A stretch of DNA of 64,000 nt from Ovis canadensis (taxonomy: Eukaryota; Chordata; Mammalia; Artiodactyla; Bovidae): positions 91,527,501 through 91,591,500 of the forward strand of contig NC_091251.1 of the NCBI RefSeq assembly GCF_042477335.2, written 5' to 3'. Positions 35,001-45,579 of the stretch are shown one piece after another. The position numbers and the translations under genes were made by a program. The stretch's first letter is position 1. Every line of letters begins with the position of its first letter. The notes under the pieces are model-generated. The model saw only the letters and a list, made by a program, of their open reading frames with translations, made no database searches and was not told the origin of the DNA.

Positions 35001-38000
35001 ATATCAAAATAATCATAACAAAATTATCATACATTATAAACACATTTCATTAAAGACCAGAACTGGATCACTGAAATACTCTGAGTGAGCAAAGTAAAAT
35101 GACTATAACTGAGACACAATAACGAGGTGAAGAAAACTGCACTCGAAAATTCCAAGGAAATGCTTATTTTCACCCGGATCTTTTGTGAGACAGCAAGCCC
35201 AGGCTTGGTTCCAGTGCTGAAACAGGAAGTGCCTCAGAGTAGGACCTACATGATTTTCACCACTGAAAAATATTTTTTTCTTATAGCATAGTATCTGACA
35301 CATAATAAATATGCCTGGTGACTGAAGCTCTCATTATAAGGTACTTCCATTTTCCTCTGTAAAATCTGCTGTACTTAACACTCGGCCTCTCCAACAATGC
35401 TGAGAAGATGAAGTGTTATAGATTCACGGGCTCCTTGGTAACAGTGGTGACGGGTAATTACTGATATAAATTATAATAAGCATAATGTTAGGAAAAAAAT
35501 TTAATTTGACAAAACTCGGAGAATAGAAAAGGTTAAGTGTCAAAAAAACAAACTCATTCTAACATACCAAAATACACATGATCAATATTAGGGGGAATTA
35601 AAATTAAATTCTATTTCAGTCCTACATATATTTTAAAAAATCATGAAAACAGAATAATCTAAGTTTTAACTTAAAGCTAATTGCTTTAGGATAAAGGCTA
35701 TAATTGGAGAAAAAATACATAAAAGATTATTTAGTTTAAGGAACAAAGTTCTTGGTTCAAGGCGGAGGCACACTAACTGCATCAATTAGCAAAATTCATA
35801 AGGTTTTCTTGTGCCCTCAGCTTTATGTTGACAATGTATGAGCCACGTGTAGCAGAAATATTAATTACTACATCACAGGCAAAACACAAAGATCTGTGTC
35901 ATGCAGAGTGCGCTCCTAACAGCATACATCACCTCAAACAAACAAGATAAAAACACAATTTAAGAGATATGGTGGCTAATACTTACACAAGGCAGCTGAG
36001 GTCTGCCAGGTCATCAATAAAATCAAACAACTGACTGATATCATATGTGATAGAGGGGCTGTTGGGATTCATTCTCTTCAAATGTTCTTCATACATTTTA
36101 CAAACACCTAAGAGAGGGGAAAACCAAGATCTTACAATTGTATCAACTTTAGATATGAGTAGTGCTACATGCTTATATCACAATACTTTGTCCTACCCTG
36201 TACATATAGGTCTTTGTGTACCTCCAAACTGATTTCATTGATTTCCTAATAAAAAGTAACAGCCAACCACAGAGTTATCAAAAGCTATCTTAATAAAGCT
36301 TGGTTCACTACACTGTGATCAGAAATATCACTTAGGAGTTCCTGAATAGAAAGGGTGAATGGAAAGGAAATAAAACCCAGGAAAATTAACTAATTGTGGC
36401 ACTAACCCACAGCTACCATCATACTTAGTGGCAAAAGACAATGCTTTCCCAGTCAGACTAGAACACCGGCTCTTGTCACTTGAGTCATGTTCAACATCGC
36501 ACTGGAGGCTCTAGTAAGGGTGATTTGGCAAGGAAAAGAAGTAACTGGCATTCACACTGGAATGGAAGAAGTGTACCTATCTCTAGAAATGCATACAGAA
36601 TACCTTAAGGAAACTACAAAACACAAACTATTACAACTAATAAATCAGGGTGGTAAGACTGATTTGCATGATGTAAAATCATTATACAAAAATCAATTAT
36701 ATTTCTATACCCCAACAATAAAAACACTGAAAATGAAATGAACAACATCAGAAAAAAACAGAATTCTTGCAAATAAATTCAATAAAAGAGACATAAGACA
36801 CTCTGAAAACTATAAAATGTCACTGACAGTAAAGATTTAAATAAACAGAATGCTATCTCAGGTTCATGGACTGGGCGACTTAGTATTAAATACTCCCCCA
36901 AATGATCTAGATTCAACAATCCATGTCAAAACCTGAGGTACTTCTGCAGAAACTGACAAGCTGACCCTAAACTTAACACAGAAATTACAGGGGTCCAGGA
37001 CAGCCACAACAATCTTGGAAAAGAACAAAGTTGGAAGAAAGACACACATTTCCTCATTCCAGAACTCATCACAAAACTACAAAACTGTAATCAAGACAGT
37101 GTGGTACTGCTTATTCATGAAGACAGGCATACAGACTAATGGAATAGAAACAGGAGTCCACAAATAAACCCTCACATTTATGGTCAACTGCTTTCCCAAA
37201 AGGATACCAAGACAAAATCAATAGAGAAAGAGTATTTTATCAACAAAGGGTGCTAGGACAACTGTGCATTCATACGCAAAAGAAGAAACCTGGACCGCTC
37301 TCATGCCATGTATAAAGTCACTCACAATGGCCCAGAGACTTAAATCTAAGTCAAAATTATAAAACTCTTGGAAGAAAATGGAGGCACAAATCTTTGTGAC
37401 TTTGGATAAGCTTCTTAGATAGGCTGGACTTCATCAAAATTTAAGCCTTTTGTACTTCAGAGGACACTGTCAATGCAAGTGAAAACATAAGCCACAGACT
37501 AGAAGAAAATCTTTGCAAAACACGTATCTGATAAAACAGGGGTCCCCAACCTCTGGGATCAAATGCCTGATGATTTGAGATGGAGCTGATTTAACAATAA
37601 TAATAGAAATAAAGTGCACAATAAATGCAATGCCCTCAAATCACCTCAAAACCACACACACAACCACCCCCCCCCAACCCCCGCCAATCCCCTACAGTCC
37701 ATGGAAAAACTGTCTTCCACAAAACTGGCTCCTGGTACCAAAATGGCTGGGGACCACTGAGATGAAACTATTATCAAAAATATACAAACAATTCCTAACA
37801 CTCAACAATGGGAAAACAAACAACTCAATTAAAAAACAGGCAAAAGATGTGAACAGACACCTCAACAGAGAAATATACACAAGGAAAATATGCATTATGA
37901 AAAGATGCTCAACATCATGACATGAGGAAATTGCAAACTGAAATGAGGCATCATTATACACCTATTAGGATGGCAAAAAATCCAAAACACTGACGACACC

Positions 38001-41000
38001 AAATGCCACCACAGGAACTCTCATTCATTACTGCAGGGAATGCAAAGTGATACAGCCACATGTGAAGACAGCTTGTCTGTTTCTTACAAAGCTAAATACA
38101 GTCTTACCATATGATCTGACAATCACTCCTCAGTACTTACCGAAAGGAGTTGAAAGCTTAGGTCCACACAAAAACCTACACAGGAATGTGCAGAGCAGCT
38201 TATTCACTGACAAAACCCGTAAGCAACCAAGATATCCTTCAACAGGTGATGGATAACCAAACCGTGTTATACCCATACAATGGAGTATTATTCAACAACA
38301 AAATGAAATGAGCTACCAGGCCATGAAAGACATGGCGACATCTTAAAAGCATACAACAGAGGATGAGATGGTTGGATGGCATCACCAACATGATGGACAT
38401 GAGTTTGGGTAGGCTCCGGGAGTTGGTGATGGACAGGGAGGCCTGGTATGCTGCAGTCCATGGGGTCACAGAGAGTCAAACACGACAGAGCGACTGAAGT
38501 GAAGTGAAAGAGCTGACCTGAAAAGGCTGCATACTATAATTTCAACCATACAATATTCTGAAAAGATGAAACTATAAAGACATTAAAAAGATCAGTGGTT
38601 GCTGTTTAGGGGAGAGATGGGTGAGCAGGTGGAGCACAGCAGATTTTCAGGGTACTAAATGTTAGACACATGTCATTGCACATGTCAAAATCCACACAAT
38701 GCTCAAAGCAAAGAGTGAACATTAATGCAAACTAGACTTTAGTTAATAATGTGTCAGCACTGATCCTACAATTCGAACAAATGTACCACACTAACACAGG
38801 GTGTAAATAATTGGGAAAACTGGGAGCGGCAACGCAGGGGCTATGGCAGAACCGTACTTTCTGATCAACTTTCCTGTAAACCCAAAACTACTCTAAAAAA
38901 CTAAGTCTATTAATTTTTAAAAAGGGATGAGGGGAGGGAAAGCTCTGTATCCCAGACGAATATTAACTACTATAACAAAGAAAAATAAGCAAGTAAGATA
39001 ATTACTATTTGGCAACCACCATGTGAGAACTGATTCCAGTATTTCCATTTTAACTTTTAAAATGGAAAATAAACCACCATTTCTAATTTAAAAAGAAAAA
39101 AAGAGCTAGAAAGCCACAAAAAGGCATGGAAGAAGCTTAAACACATTGCTAAATGAAAGAAGCTGATCTGAAAAGAGCTACGTCAATGATTCTAATCTAT
39201 GACATTCTGGAAAAAGCAAAACAATGGAGGTAGCAAAGAGACCAGTGGTTGCCAGGGGGCAGGGAGTGAGGTGAAAAGGGATGACTAGGGGAACACGGAG
39301 GATTTTTAGGGCAGTGAGAATATTCTCAACATTACAGTAAGATACTGTAATGGTGAATACATGACATTACACATTTGGCAACATCCACAGCACTGCACAG
39401 CACAAAAAATGAATCCCCAAAGAAACTATGGACTGCATTCTGCTTCATCAACTGTAACAAATGCACCATACCTCATATTCTTTTTTGGGGGGGGCGGGGA
39501 GGGGTGTGTGTGACATACAGGACCTTAGTTCCCTGACCAGGGGAACCTGAGCCCTCTGCATTGGAAGCAGTCTGAACCACTGGACTACGAGGGAAGGTGT
39601 CATTAATAGGGGAAACTGGGGATAGGGAGAAGTACATGGGAACCCTCTGTACTTTCTGTTCAATTTTCCTTTAAGCCTAAAACTGCTCTAGAAATTAAGT
39701 GTATTAAATTTTTAAGTTCAGTTCAGTTGCTTAGTCGTGTCCGACTCTTTGCGACCCCATGAATCGCAGCACGCCAGGCCTCCCTGTCCATCACCAACTC
39801 CCGGAGTTCACTCCTTCCCTAAAATCAGCAAAGGTTAGTAAAGAGTATTGCAGAATCAAAGGCCAAACATGATAATACAGATAAAGCAACAATCTAGAGT
39901 GTGTGCACGAAGTCTACCTTACTGGCAAGTAAGGCCATCAGCAGAGGACGGGACTTGAGAAAAGGAAAGAACACAAGCGTTGCTCGTCTTTAAAGATGAG
40001 AATAGAATCGGAGGAGCCATGTCTGATTATGAGTAGCTTTTTGTCCCCTGGAGGTCTACCCATCATTGGTTTTAGAAGAGATTTCTAAGCCTAATCCAAT
40101 TAGCTTCAGATAATCAACAATTCCAGGGACATGCCAGCAGCCAATTTTATATTCCTGTAACATCTTTACAGGAACAGGTGAAGAATGTGCAATTTGCTAG
40201 CAAGGGTGCAGGGTGTACACAAGTGGTTTACTGGATGTAATGATCTAGTGATGTAATGAAAGGACACAGGATGAATCTGATTTGTGATGATCCAATCTAG
40301 GTACTCTCATCTAATGGTTTATTGAGGGTTAATACCTCCCTTCAGGGTGGTGCCAGCTTATCAAACATATAATAAATTATACTGATTTGGTTCCATTTGC
40401 CTTTATTCACTGAGTTAATTTTTTATTTCTTAACATTCTGATGGACATCTCAGCTTTTAATGTTTGTTTAGTAATTAGACTATTAGGTTGTGTAGGCACT
40501 ATTAGGTTTCTCAAGCCTGTTTTAATAACTATTGAGTTTAACTAGACTATATAAGGGATACCTATAAAATATTTACCCAGCACAGTAACAAATTACAAAT
40601 AAAGAATATTTACAAAACAAGCAGAGGCCTGGGAAAGTCACGATATACATGAGCTTGATTCTAAAAAGTAAATAGTGAATGTCAGGGTAAACAAACTCAA
40701 GACACCTGAGAGTCTCAGCACTTATCACTCTCACCCTGGGAGCAAGCGTGGACCAGCTGGTGTGGATGCAGCTAGCGTGGGGGCCAGGAGCCTCTATAGC
40801 CCATCCCACGTCCAGCCCCCAACCCCTCACCACCCCCAAAACAAAATCAATGACTTATACCCCTTGATTAGTATTTAAACTTACCTTCCATACACTCATT
40901 CACAGATTCATAGTCAGCGTAAGTTCTGCCTTCTGGCCTCTTGGTAGGCTGTACCAGCAAGATGGTGTGAGACTGCACAGGGAAAAGTGATATCAATATA

Positions 41001-44000
41001 AGTTTCTAACTCAGTATTTGAGAAATTCATAGTATGGGATAAAATCCCCATTACCACACAATTTTCGTTGGTTATTAAAACACTATTAATCAGAGTGCTC
41101 TTTCTGCAATATCAATGCCTCTGCCCAAGCGCAGCGGCAGAAGCTTGAGTCACAGCTTTTCCGTAAGGTCTTAGTCTCCCAGTCCTTAACAACTGCTCTC
41201 TCAAACTCACTGCCTGTTAAATTCTCAGCATAAACTACCTTGTACTGTTTTTCCTCTTTTGCACCTTTCTTCCCAGCCAGATTATAAACCTGCTTAGGTG
41301 TTCTATATCCATTGGTCACTCTAATCCCATTAGATTCCTAATGAAAACAGATATGGGTTGATGAACAGAGAAGAAAAGGAAAACACTATAATGATTACAA
41401 GCACTTTATTAATCTGTTTTTTCTAACTTTAGCATTACAGTGAAATCACATCTTAGCCAGAGATTAGACTCAAACATTAAAGGTGTAAGATAAACTGGCA
41501 GTCTAAAATTAGTATATACAGTTAATGTTACCCTAGAAAATCCATTTAATTATTCACCCAGTAGGTGACTCACCATAAGAGGCTGTGTTATACTAAAATA
41601 TTGTATTTTTAAGCACTAGAGTCACAGAATAGCTAGAGGATGATGACACAGGAAATGTGAAGATCCCTAAAGAGCAGCAGATCCTTTCGTCTTCCATCTC
41701 GCCCTCATTGGGGAGCAAGCTTTTGTTCATGGGTCTATTTCAGGGCTTCTCAACTCTGGCACTATTGCATCAGGGGCTGGAAGATTCCTTGTTGCAGAGG
41801 CTGTCCTGTGCATTGAAGGACCGTGGTATTCCTAGCCTATTCCCAGTAAAAACTCCCATGCCCTCCTCCCAATGTGTGACAACTAAAAATATCTCCAGAA
41901 CATTGGTCTGTTGAAAGTATAACCCCTTCTGTTTTTTTTTGCCAAGTGTGTAAGGTTCACTAAATTCAAATATGATGTAACCTCACTGTAAACCCAATGC
42001 TAAATCAAACTATTTATAATCTTCAGGAGATGGTGAAGGGCAGGGAAGCCTGGTGTCGCAAAGAGTTGGACATGACTGAGTGACTGAACAACAAATTCTT
42101 CTCTTCTGCTGTACTAGTTTTTAATAAAAAGCAAACAAACCTCTTAAGGACAGGAACCAAACGTTCTGAAATGATCAGACTTTTTAATGACCAACAAACC
42201 GCAACTGAAATAGCTATGTAGAGTTTCTGAATAAGCACTGCCCCCGCCCAAATAAGAACTTTGAACACAATGTGAGGAAGGGATTTCTCATACTACTCCC
42301 TCTCCACCAAGAAGCAGTCATTCTGATTAAAAGTCTGCGAGGATCTGAGATAGACCTCGATGACAAGAGATGGAAAGTAATGCTCACCTATAAAGACCTG
42401 GACACAGCTGAGGCCTTTCTTAAACAGTGATCAAAAGTCAGAGAACACAGAATGTTAGATTACTGGTTATTTAAAAACCACCAATAGTTCCAACGGCTCA
42501 TAAGTTGAGAAGAAAGTAACTTTATAGAAACTATACTGACATTCCTGCAAAAGGACCTGTCCCACATACTAGCCAGACCAGTTGCTACTACATTAATTTT
42601 CTTCTTATTCTAATAAGAAATAAGGACCAATTCACTTGAAAGTTAAGATATGAAAATGGCTATACAGTATGCTGCTTTTTATATTTACCTTTAAAGTGAA
42701 ACTGAACTAAGTTTACTATTCTTAATACTTACTGCCCAAAGACAAGGCTTAAAAATTAGGAACAAGGAATGGCTAAATTTACAAAACTGTCAACAAAATT
42801 ATCAGATCTTTCCTTCTTCTGAACAGATTTGGTCCGGCATTCCTTAGGTTACTCTTTCTTAGGGGAATGAGCAGTAATAAATAAATAAGCAATAAAAATA
42901 TAAGTACATACAGGAATATATATATCTATTGATATTTGCCACAATAGAAAAATAACATTGTGAAACCTAAAAAGTTATGCAGAATAACCTTAATGATATC
43001 CTATTCTGTTTGCCAAGCAGTTATGATTCACTCTAATGAAGAGTTAATCTGTTAATCTGGTTTTAAAGTCTCACAAACATGAACCCTAAGAATAGTCAGT
43101 CATTCTACTGTTACAGAAATACTACAATACAATGCATCTCTCAAACTACCAAAAAGAAAAGAATAAAAGAAAAGAAATTGAACCAATATTTAAGACTTTT
43201 GAACCAGTATTCACTTTAAATACAAATTCCAATTTTCAATTCTACATGAAATGATAAAAAATTATCACTGATAATGCTCAATGATAATGGGGTGTTCATA
43301 ATAACTGCTGTCATATCCCCAGATTTTAATCTAAGCATTTAAAAATAATACCAAATAAAGGCAGAGAAAGAAGGAAACTCGGAAGTGAAATGACTTGCTC
43401 AAGGTCACACTGCTAGTTAAGACAGGAACTGGAAATCCAATCTCCTAATTCCCAGTCCTCCTTGGGAGACTATGTTGGGTCAAACACTAACCTATCTCAA
43501 TCCAGAAAACTACGACCTGAAAAAATTCCTTGTTAACAACAGCTGCATGATCTGTTAATCTGCAGCAACCAGAAAACGAAAATTAAAGTGTGGAAGCAAC
43601 CACGATGACTTGGAATCCTCGTGAGCATCTCCTTTTTTGCAGATTACAAAACAGACACACAAGCCCAAAAAACAACCCTTCACCCATTCCACCCAGATTC
43701 TAAGGAAAGTGGACCCTGAGGTGAATCTATCTGTTCAGCTTCCAGACCCAAGAAGACTATAAATAAAGATAAGCACAAGATGGATGGCTGGAGGGGGAGG
43801 GGGACACCAAATCGGCCCCTAAAGGTCTTAGAAAAGAGGGAAAATGTATTTTTTCAAAAAAGGCAGAGCCCAGAAAAACAAAAGGGAATGTGGTCGGGAA
43901 AGCACGCTACAAAGCAAAGATGTTCCCTCCCGGTCCACACGGGGGATGCAGTACATTCACTCTGTCAGCTTCGGGACGGAATTGTCAAACATCCTTCGGC

Positions 44001-44331
44001 CATTGTTCCTATAGTAGGCTGCGGCGTTTGAAGGGAAAGAGCAGCACCCCCACGCCTGCCTCTACCAAGCAGCAAACGGAAGAAAAAGCAACCTCCGCAA
44101 CGCACGCCTCGCCCGAGCCAGCAGGCGGGCGCGCAACCGCGGGGCGGACCTGGGACCCAGGGCCTAGCGCCAGGCCCAGTGTCTCCGCGGCGGGAAGGAG
44201 AAGAGTCGACCCACAAGCTGGAGGGCCGAGCAGCAGCACGCTCGCGCCGGATGGGGTGGGGAGATATATGGGCGGGGGTCGCCCCGGCGGGGGTTAGGGG
44301 TTCGGGGAGCCGGTTAGGCCTCTCTCACCAT
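31994..44331 (-). CDS. ERH: ERH, enhancer of rudimentary homolog (complete)
   Basis: ERH is a small, highly conserved nuclear protein that dimerises and acts as a cofactor in mRNA splicing, RNA decay and primary microRNA processing. The coding sequence is complement(join(31994..32096, 35987..36107, 40885..40972, 44329..44331)): 104 codons, the family's exact length. The translation reads M + [70 protein letters not shown] and [33 protein letters not shown]. As far as I recall, this equals the mammalian protein residue for residue. All introns begin GT and end AG. The gene is intact, with introns of about 3.4, 4.8 and 3.9 kb that have gathered L1, BovB and SINE insertions. It starts in a CpG island shared with SLC39A9. 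Confidence 0.98.
32596..32859 (-). mobile_element. Bov-A2 SINE with target-site duplication
   Basis: Two Bov-A monomers in tandem, antisense, joined by gcatgaaagtaaaaagtgaa. Flanked by gaacaatgct at 32586-32595 and 32860-32869. Lies in ERH intron 3, in the sense orientation relative to the ERH transcript. Confidence 0.95.
33258..33424 (-). mobile_element. Bov-tA SINE, internally deleted
   Basis: cactcagtcgtgtctgactc through gcccaccaagctcctctgtg, then a missing middle, then the head cacctgagccaccagagaag. In ERH intron 3. Confidence 0.88.
33580..33610 (+). promoter_or_regulatory. G-quadruplex candidate in ERH intron 3
   Basis: Six runs of 3-5 G with 1-2 nt loops (33580-83, 33586-90, 33592-96, 33599-601, 33603-06, 33608-10). 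The G-rich strand is the template strand for ERH. Confidence 0.55.
34389..34592 (+). mobile_element. Bov-tA SINE
   Basis: Sense Bov-tA: gggcttcctaggtggctcag, tgggttcaatccctgggtca, tcatggggttgcaaagagtt. In ERH intron 3, opposite in direction to the Bov-A2 at 32,596. Confidence 0.9.
34595..35986. other. ERH: ERH intron 3 remainder
   Basis: AT-rich intronic DNA, no recognised repeat or gene. Confidence 0.45.
35987..36107 (-). CDS. ERH: ERH exon 3
   Basis: 121 bp encoding [20 protein letters not shown] then [19 protein letters not shown], with split Gly and Val codons at the ends. The acceptor is ctcttag and the donor gtaagt. Confidence 0.97.
37537..37759 (+). mobile_element. MER1-type hAT-Charlie transposon in L1
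   Basis: Terminal parts caggggtccccaacctctgg and ggctggggaccactg are imperfect inverted repeats. The body includes aaatgcctgatgatttgaga and tccatggaaaaactgtcttc, typical of MER1. The flanks tgataaaa and agatgaaa fit a decayed 8-bp duplication. Confidence 0.82.
38354..38508 (+). mobile_element. BovB 3' tail in L1
   Basis: About 150 bp from acagaggatgagatggttgg to the tail cgactgaagtgaagtgaa. It lies inside the L1 3' part. Confidence 0.9.
39100..39713 (+). mobile_element. Second L1MA-like 3' end
   Basis: A second copy of the same L1 3' region (ccagtggttgccagggggca, ggatttttagggcagtgaga, tcatcaactgtaacaaatgc) starts 175 bp after the first ends. It is split by a CHR SINE and ends agtgtattaaatttttaa. 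Confidence 0.82.
39485..39598 (-). mobile_element. CHR-type SINE inside L1, with G-rich edge
   Basis: ccctgaccaggggaacctga and the head ccactggactacgagggaag. The left edge carries runs of 8, 4 and 4 G (39487-39504), another G4 candidate. Confidence 0.7.
39714..39822 (-). mobile_element. BovB 3' tail, antisense
   Basis: gttcagttcagttgcttagt through catgaatcgcagcacgccag to ccggagttcactc. Placed exactly at the A-rich end of the L1. Inverted relative to 38354-38508. Confidence 0.88.
39825..40884. other. ERH: ERH intron 2 remainder
   Basis: No recognised repeat or gene; ordinary intron sequence. Confidence 0.4.
40885..40972 (-). CDS. ERH: ERH exon 2
   Basis: 88 bp encoding [20 protein letters not shown] then YESVNECME plus the first base of Gly. 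The acceptor is tgtgcag and the donor gtaag, both canonical on the minus strand. Confidence 0.97.
41743..41912 (+). mobile_element. MER5A-like hAT-Charlie element
   Basis: ggcttctcaactctggcact, ggctgtcctgtgcattgaag and gacaactaaaaatatctcca match MER5A. In ERH intron 1. Confidence 0.75.
42023..42092 (+). mobile_element. Short BovB tail, about 70 bp
   Basis: caggagatggtgaagggcag then gaagcctggtgtcgcaaaga and gactgagtgactgaac: the last bases of BovB with an internal deletion. Confidence 0.8.
42095..43330. other. ERH: ERH intron 1, no further feature
   Basis: AT-rich intron with no recognised repeat. Confidence 0.4.
43330..43470 (-). repeat. MIR SINE
   Basis: gcagagaaagaaggaaactc, gacttgctcaaggtcacact and gacaggaactggaaatccaa follow the MIR core. 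Confidence 0.7.
44329..44331 (-). CDS. ERH: ERH exon 1 (start codon only)
   Basis: On the minus strand the exon ends ...ctttggcgcgATG followed directly by donor gtgaga, so exon 1 contributes just the initiator Met. The 5' UTR extends to about 44,400 or slightly beyond, through a (GGC)5 run (44367-44381). Confidence 0.9.
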
Positions 44332-44366
44332 CGCGCCAAAGTCTCCCGCTGCAGCCGATGCCGACT

Positions 44367-44381
44367 CCGCCGCCGCCGCCG
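44367..44381 (-). repeat. ERH: (GGC)5 in ERH leader
   Basis: Five perfect CCG units on the plus strand, read as GGC in the ERH 5' UTR. Short and probably stable. Confidence 0.8.
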
Positions 44382-44479
44382 CACACGAGCTTACCCGCAA
44401 CGCCGCTAACAGCCAATCCCCGCGAGAGGAGCCGCCGGAAGTCGTCAGAGGCGCACCGCGAAAGAACCTTTCGGACCAT

Positions 44480-45483
44480 AGAGGCTCACAGATTTCCGGC
44501 AGCTAGAGCAGGGAGTGACCCTGTTTCAGCCATCTTGGATAAGGGAAAGGAAGCACACAGGGAACGTATCGGAACTTGAAAAAAAAGCACTTTTTTCTAG
44601 ACACGATTTTCGGTACTCGAGTTATTAGATTCGCGGCTAAAGTGATCACCGGTATAGACAGTGACACAAGCCATCTTTCAGTGGCCCCACTCAAAAATGG
44701 CGGCTGTATAAGAACCCTGGGGCATAGGTCGGTTGTAACCCCGGAAGTACCCTTCTAAAGGAGGGGGCTGTAAGGCAATCCGGAAGTGGATGTAATGAAG
44801 AGGTGCCACTTGGCGGCCATGGCAGCTGTAGTAGCGGTGGCTCCGGGTCAAGGCCCCTCGGAGTGGAGTAACACGGGCAGCACTGGGTATAGGGTAGAGA
44901 CAGCTTTGTATCAGCTTCACTGCTGAACCCCACGACCCGCCATTACCGGCCTGCAGGACGCCTTTCCTCACTCTAGACTCGGAGGAGAGTTTCCCGTGGT
45001 TGGTGGGCTGGTCCCGGAGCTGGGGGGGCGATCACCTGTGGGGTGCCCCAGGGAGATAAGGGAGCAGGGAGAACGAACTAGTTCACTGGGGTTTTCGTCC
45101 TTTTCTTGCTGCCATCGGGCACATTGCTTGTGGAGGAAATAGGCCCATTGTGCTGCCCGTATTCCGACGATTGAACCAATAGCTCCTTCGTATAGTTTCC
45201 CATTGACTTCTCATCTCTGTTAACCCATGGGAATCCAGTGACTGGTATATGAAAACTTACGGGCTGGGACCTAAGATTGCTGGAAGTTGTCTCTAGTATC
45301 AGCAAAAAGGGGGCTCTTTACAGATACGTTCAAGAGAAAAGTGCCTCGTGAACGCATCTGCCGGTGGGGAGGACGAAAGAACTGGAAAGTCCACCTGTTC
45401 CCTTGGAACAGTCACACGTGTTTAAGGACCTGAGCTCCCGAAAAGTTATAGACTAGTGGTATTGGATGAATAAAGAAGGCAGA
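44480..45483 (+). promoter_or_regulatory. SLC39A9: SLC39A9 promoter and 5' UTR region
   Basis: Between the two start codons. It holds a YY1-type site AAAATGGCGGC (44694-44704), ETS sites CCGGAAGT at 44741-44748 and 44780-44787, and inverse YY1-like gccatcttg at 44529-44537. YY1/ETS pairs often mark TATA-less start sites, so SLC39A9 transcription probably begins between about 44,690 and 44,830. Whether the leader is one exon or spliced cannot be told. Confidence 0.65.
44819..44926 (+). CDS. Candidate upstream ORF in SLC39A9 leader
   Basis: A 35-codon ORF (MAAVVAVAPGQGPSEWSNTG...) plus stop, whose ATG has a strong context (gccATGG). It would lie in the 5' UTR if transcription starts before 44,819. 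The next ATG that matters, that of SLC39A9, is at 45484. It may be regulatory; no evidence of a functional peptide. Confidence 0.35.
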   Translation: MAAVVAVAPGQGPSEWSNTGSTGYRVETALYQLHC

Positions 45484-45579
45484 ATGGATGATTTCATCTC
45501 CATTAGCCTGCTGTCTCTGGCTATGTTGGTGGGCTGTTACGTGGCTGGAATCATTCCTTTGGCTGTTAATTTCTCGGAG
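45484..45579 (+). CDS. SLC39A9: SLC39A9 (ZIP9) first coding exon, partial gene
   Basis: SLC39A9 is a ZIP-family zinc importer of the Golgi and plasma membrane, also described as a membrane androgen receptor. The exon encodes [20 protein letters not shown] then [12 protein letters not shown], the N-terminus and first membrane helix, identical as far as I recall to the mammalian protein. It ends at a codon boundary before donor gtaagc (45580). The next expected residues (ERLKLVTVLGAGLL) are not found, so the remaining 18.4 kb is intron 1 and the rest of the gene is outside the window. It is divergent to ERH. Confidence 0.96.

Larger units (their letters stand above)
36405..38925 (+). mobile_element. 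L1MA-like LINE 3' half with nested insertions
   Basis: An old L1 in ERH intron 2: part of ORF2 (ccatcatacttagtggcaaa, cagtgtggtactgcttattc, gtgaacagacacctcaacag, caatggagtattattcaaca) and the 3' UTR ending aagtctattaatttttaaaa. It is interrupted by a MER1-type element at 37537-37759 and a BovB tail at 38354-38508. No long ORF survives. Confidence 0.88.
44030..44480. promoter_or_regulatory. ERH: CpG island / ERH promoter
   Basis: A CpG-dense block (e.g. ctcgcccgagccagcaggcg and cagtgtctccgcggcgggaa) around ERH exon 1. On the minus strand, upstream of the leader, lie an ATTGG/CCAAT box (44413-44417 on the plus strand) and an ETS-type site, CCGGAAGT, at 44435-44442. No TATA box is seen, as expected for a housekeeping gene. 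Confidence 0.8.

Noticed and set aside
43890-44297. 135-codon open frame at the CpG island
   Set aside because: Arg/Pro/Gly-rich translation of promoter DNA, opposite to ERH exon 1, no recognisable protein features.
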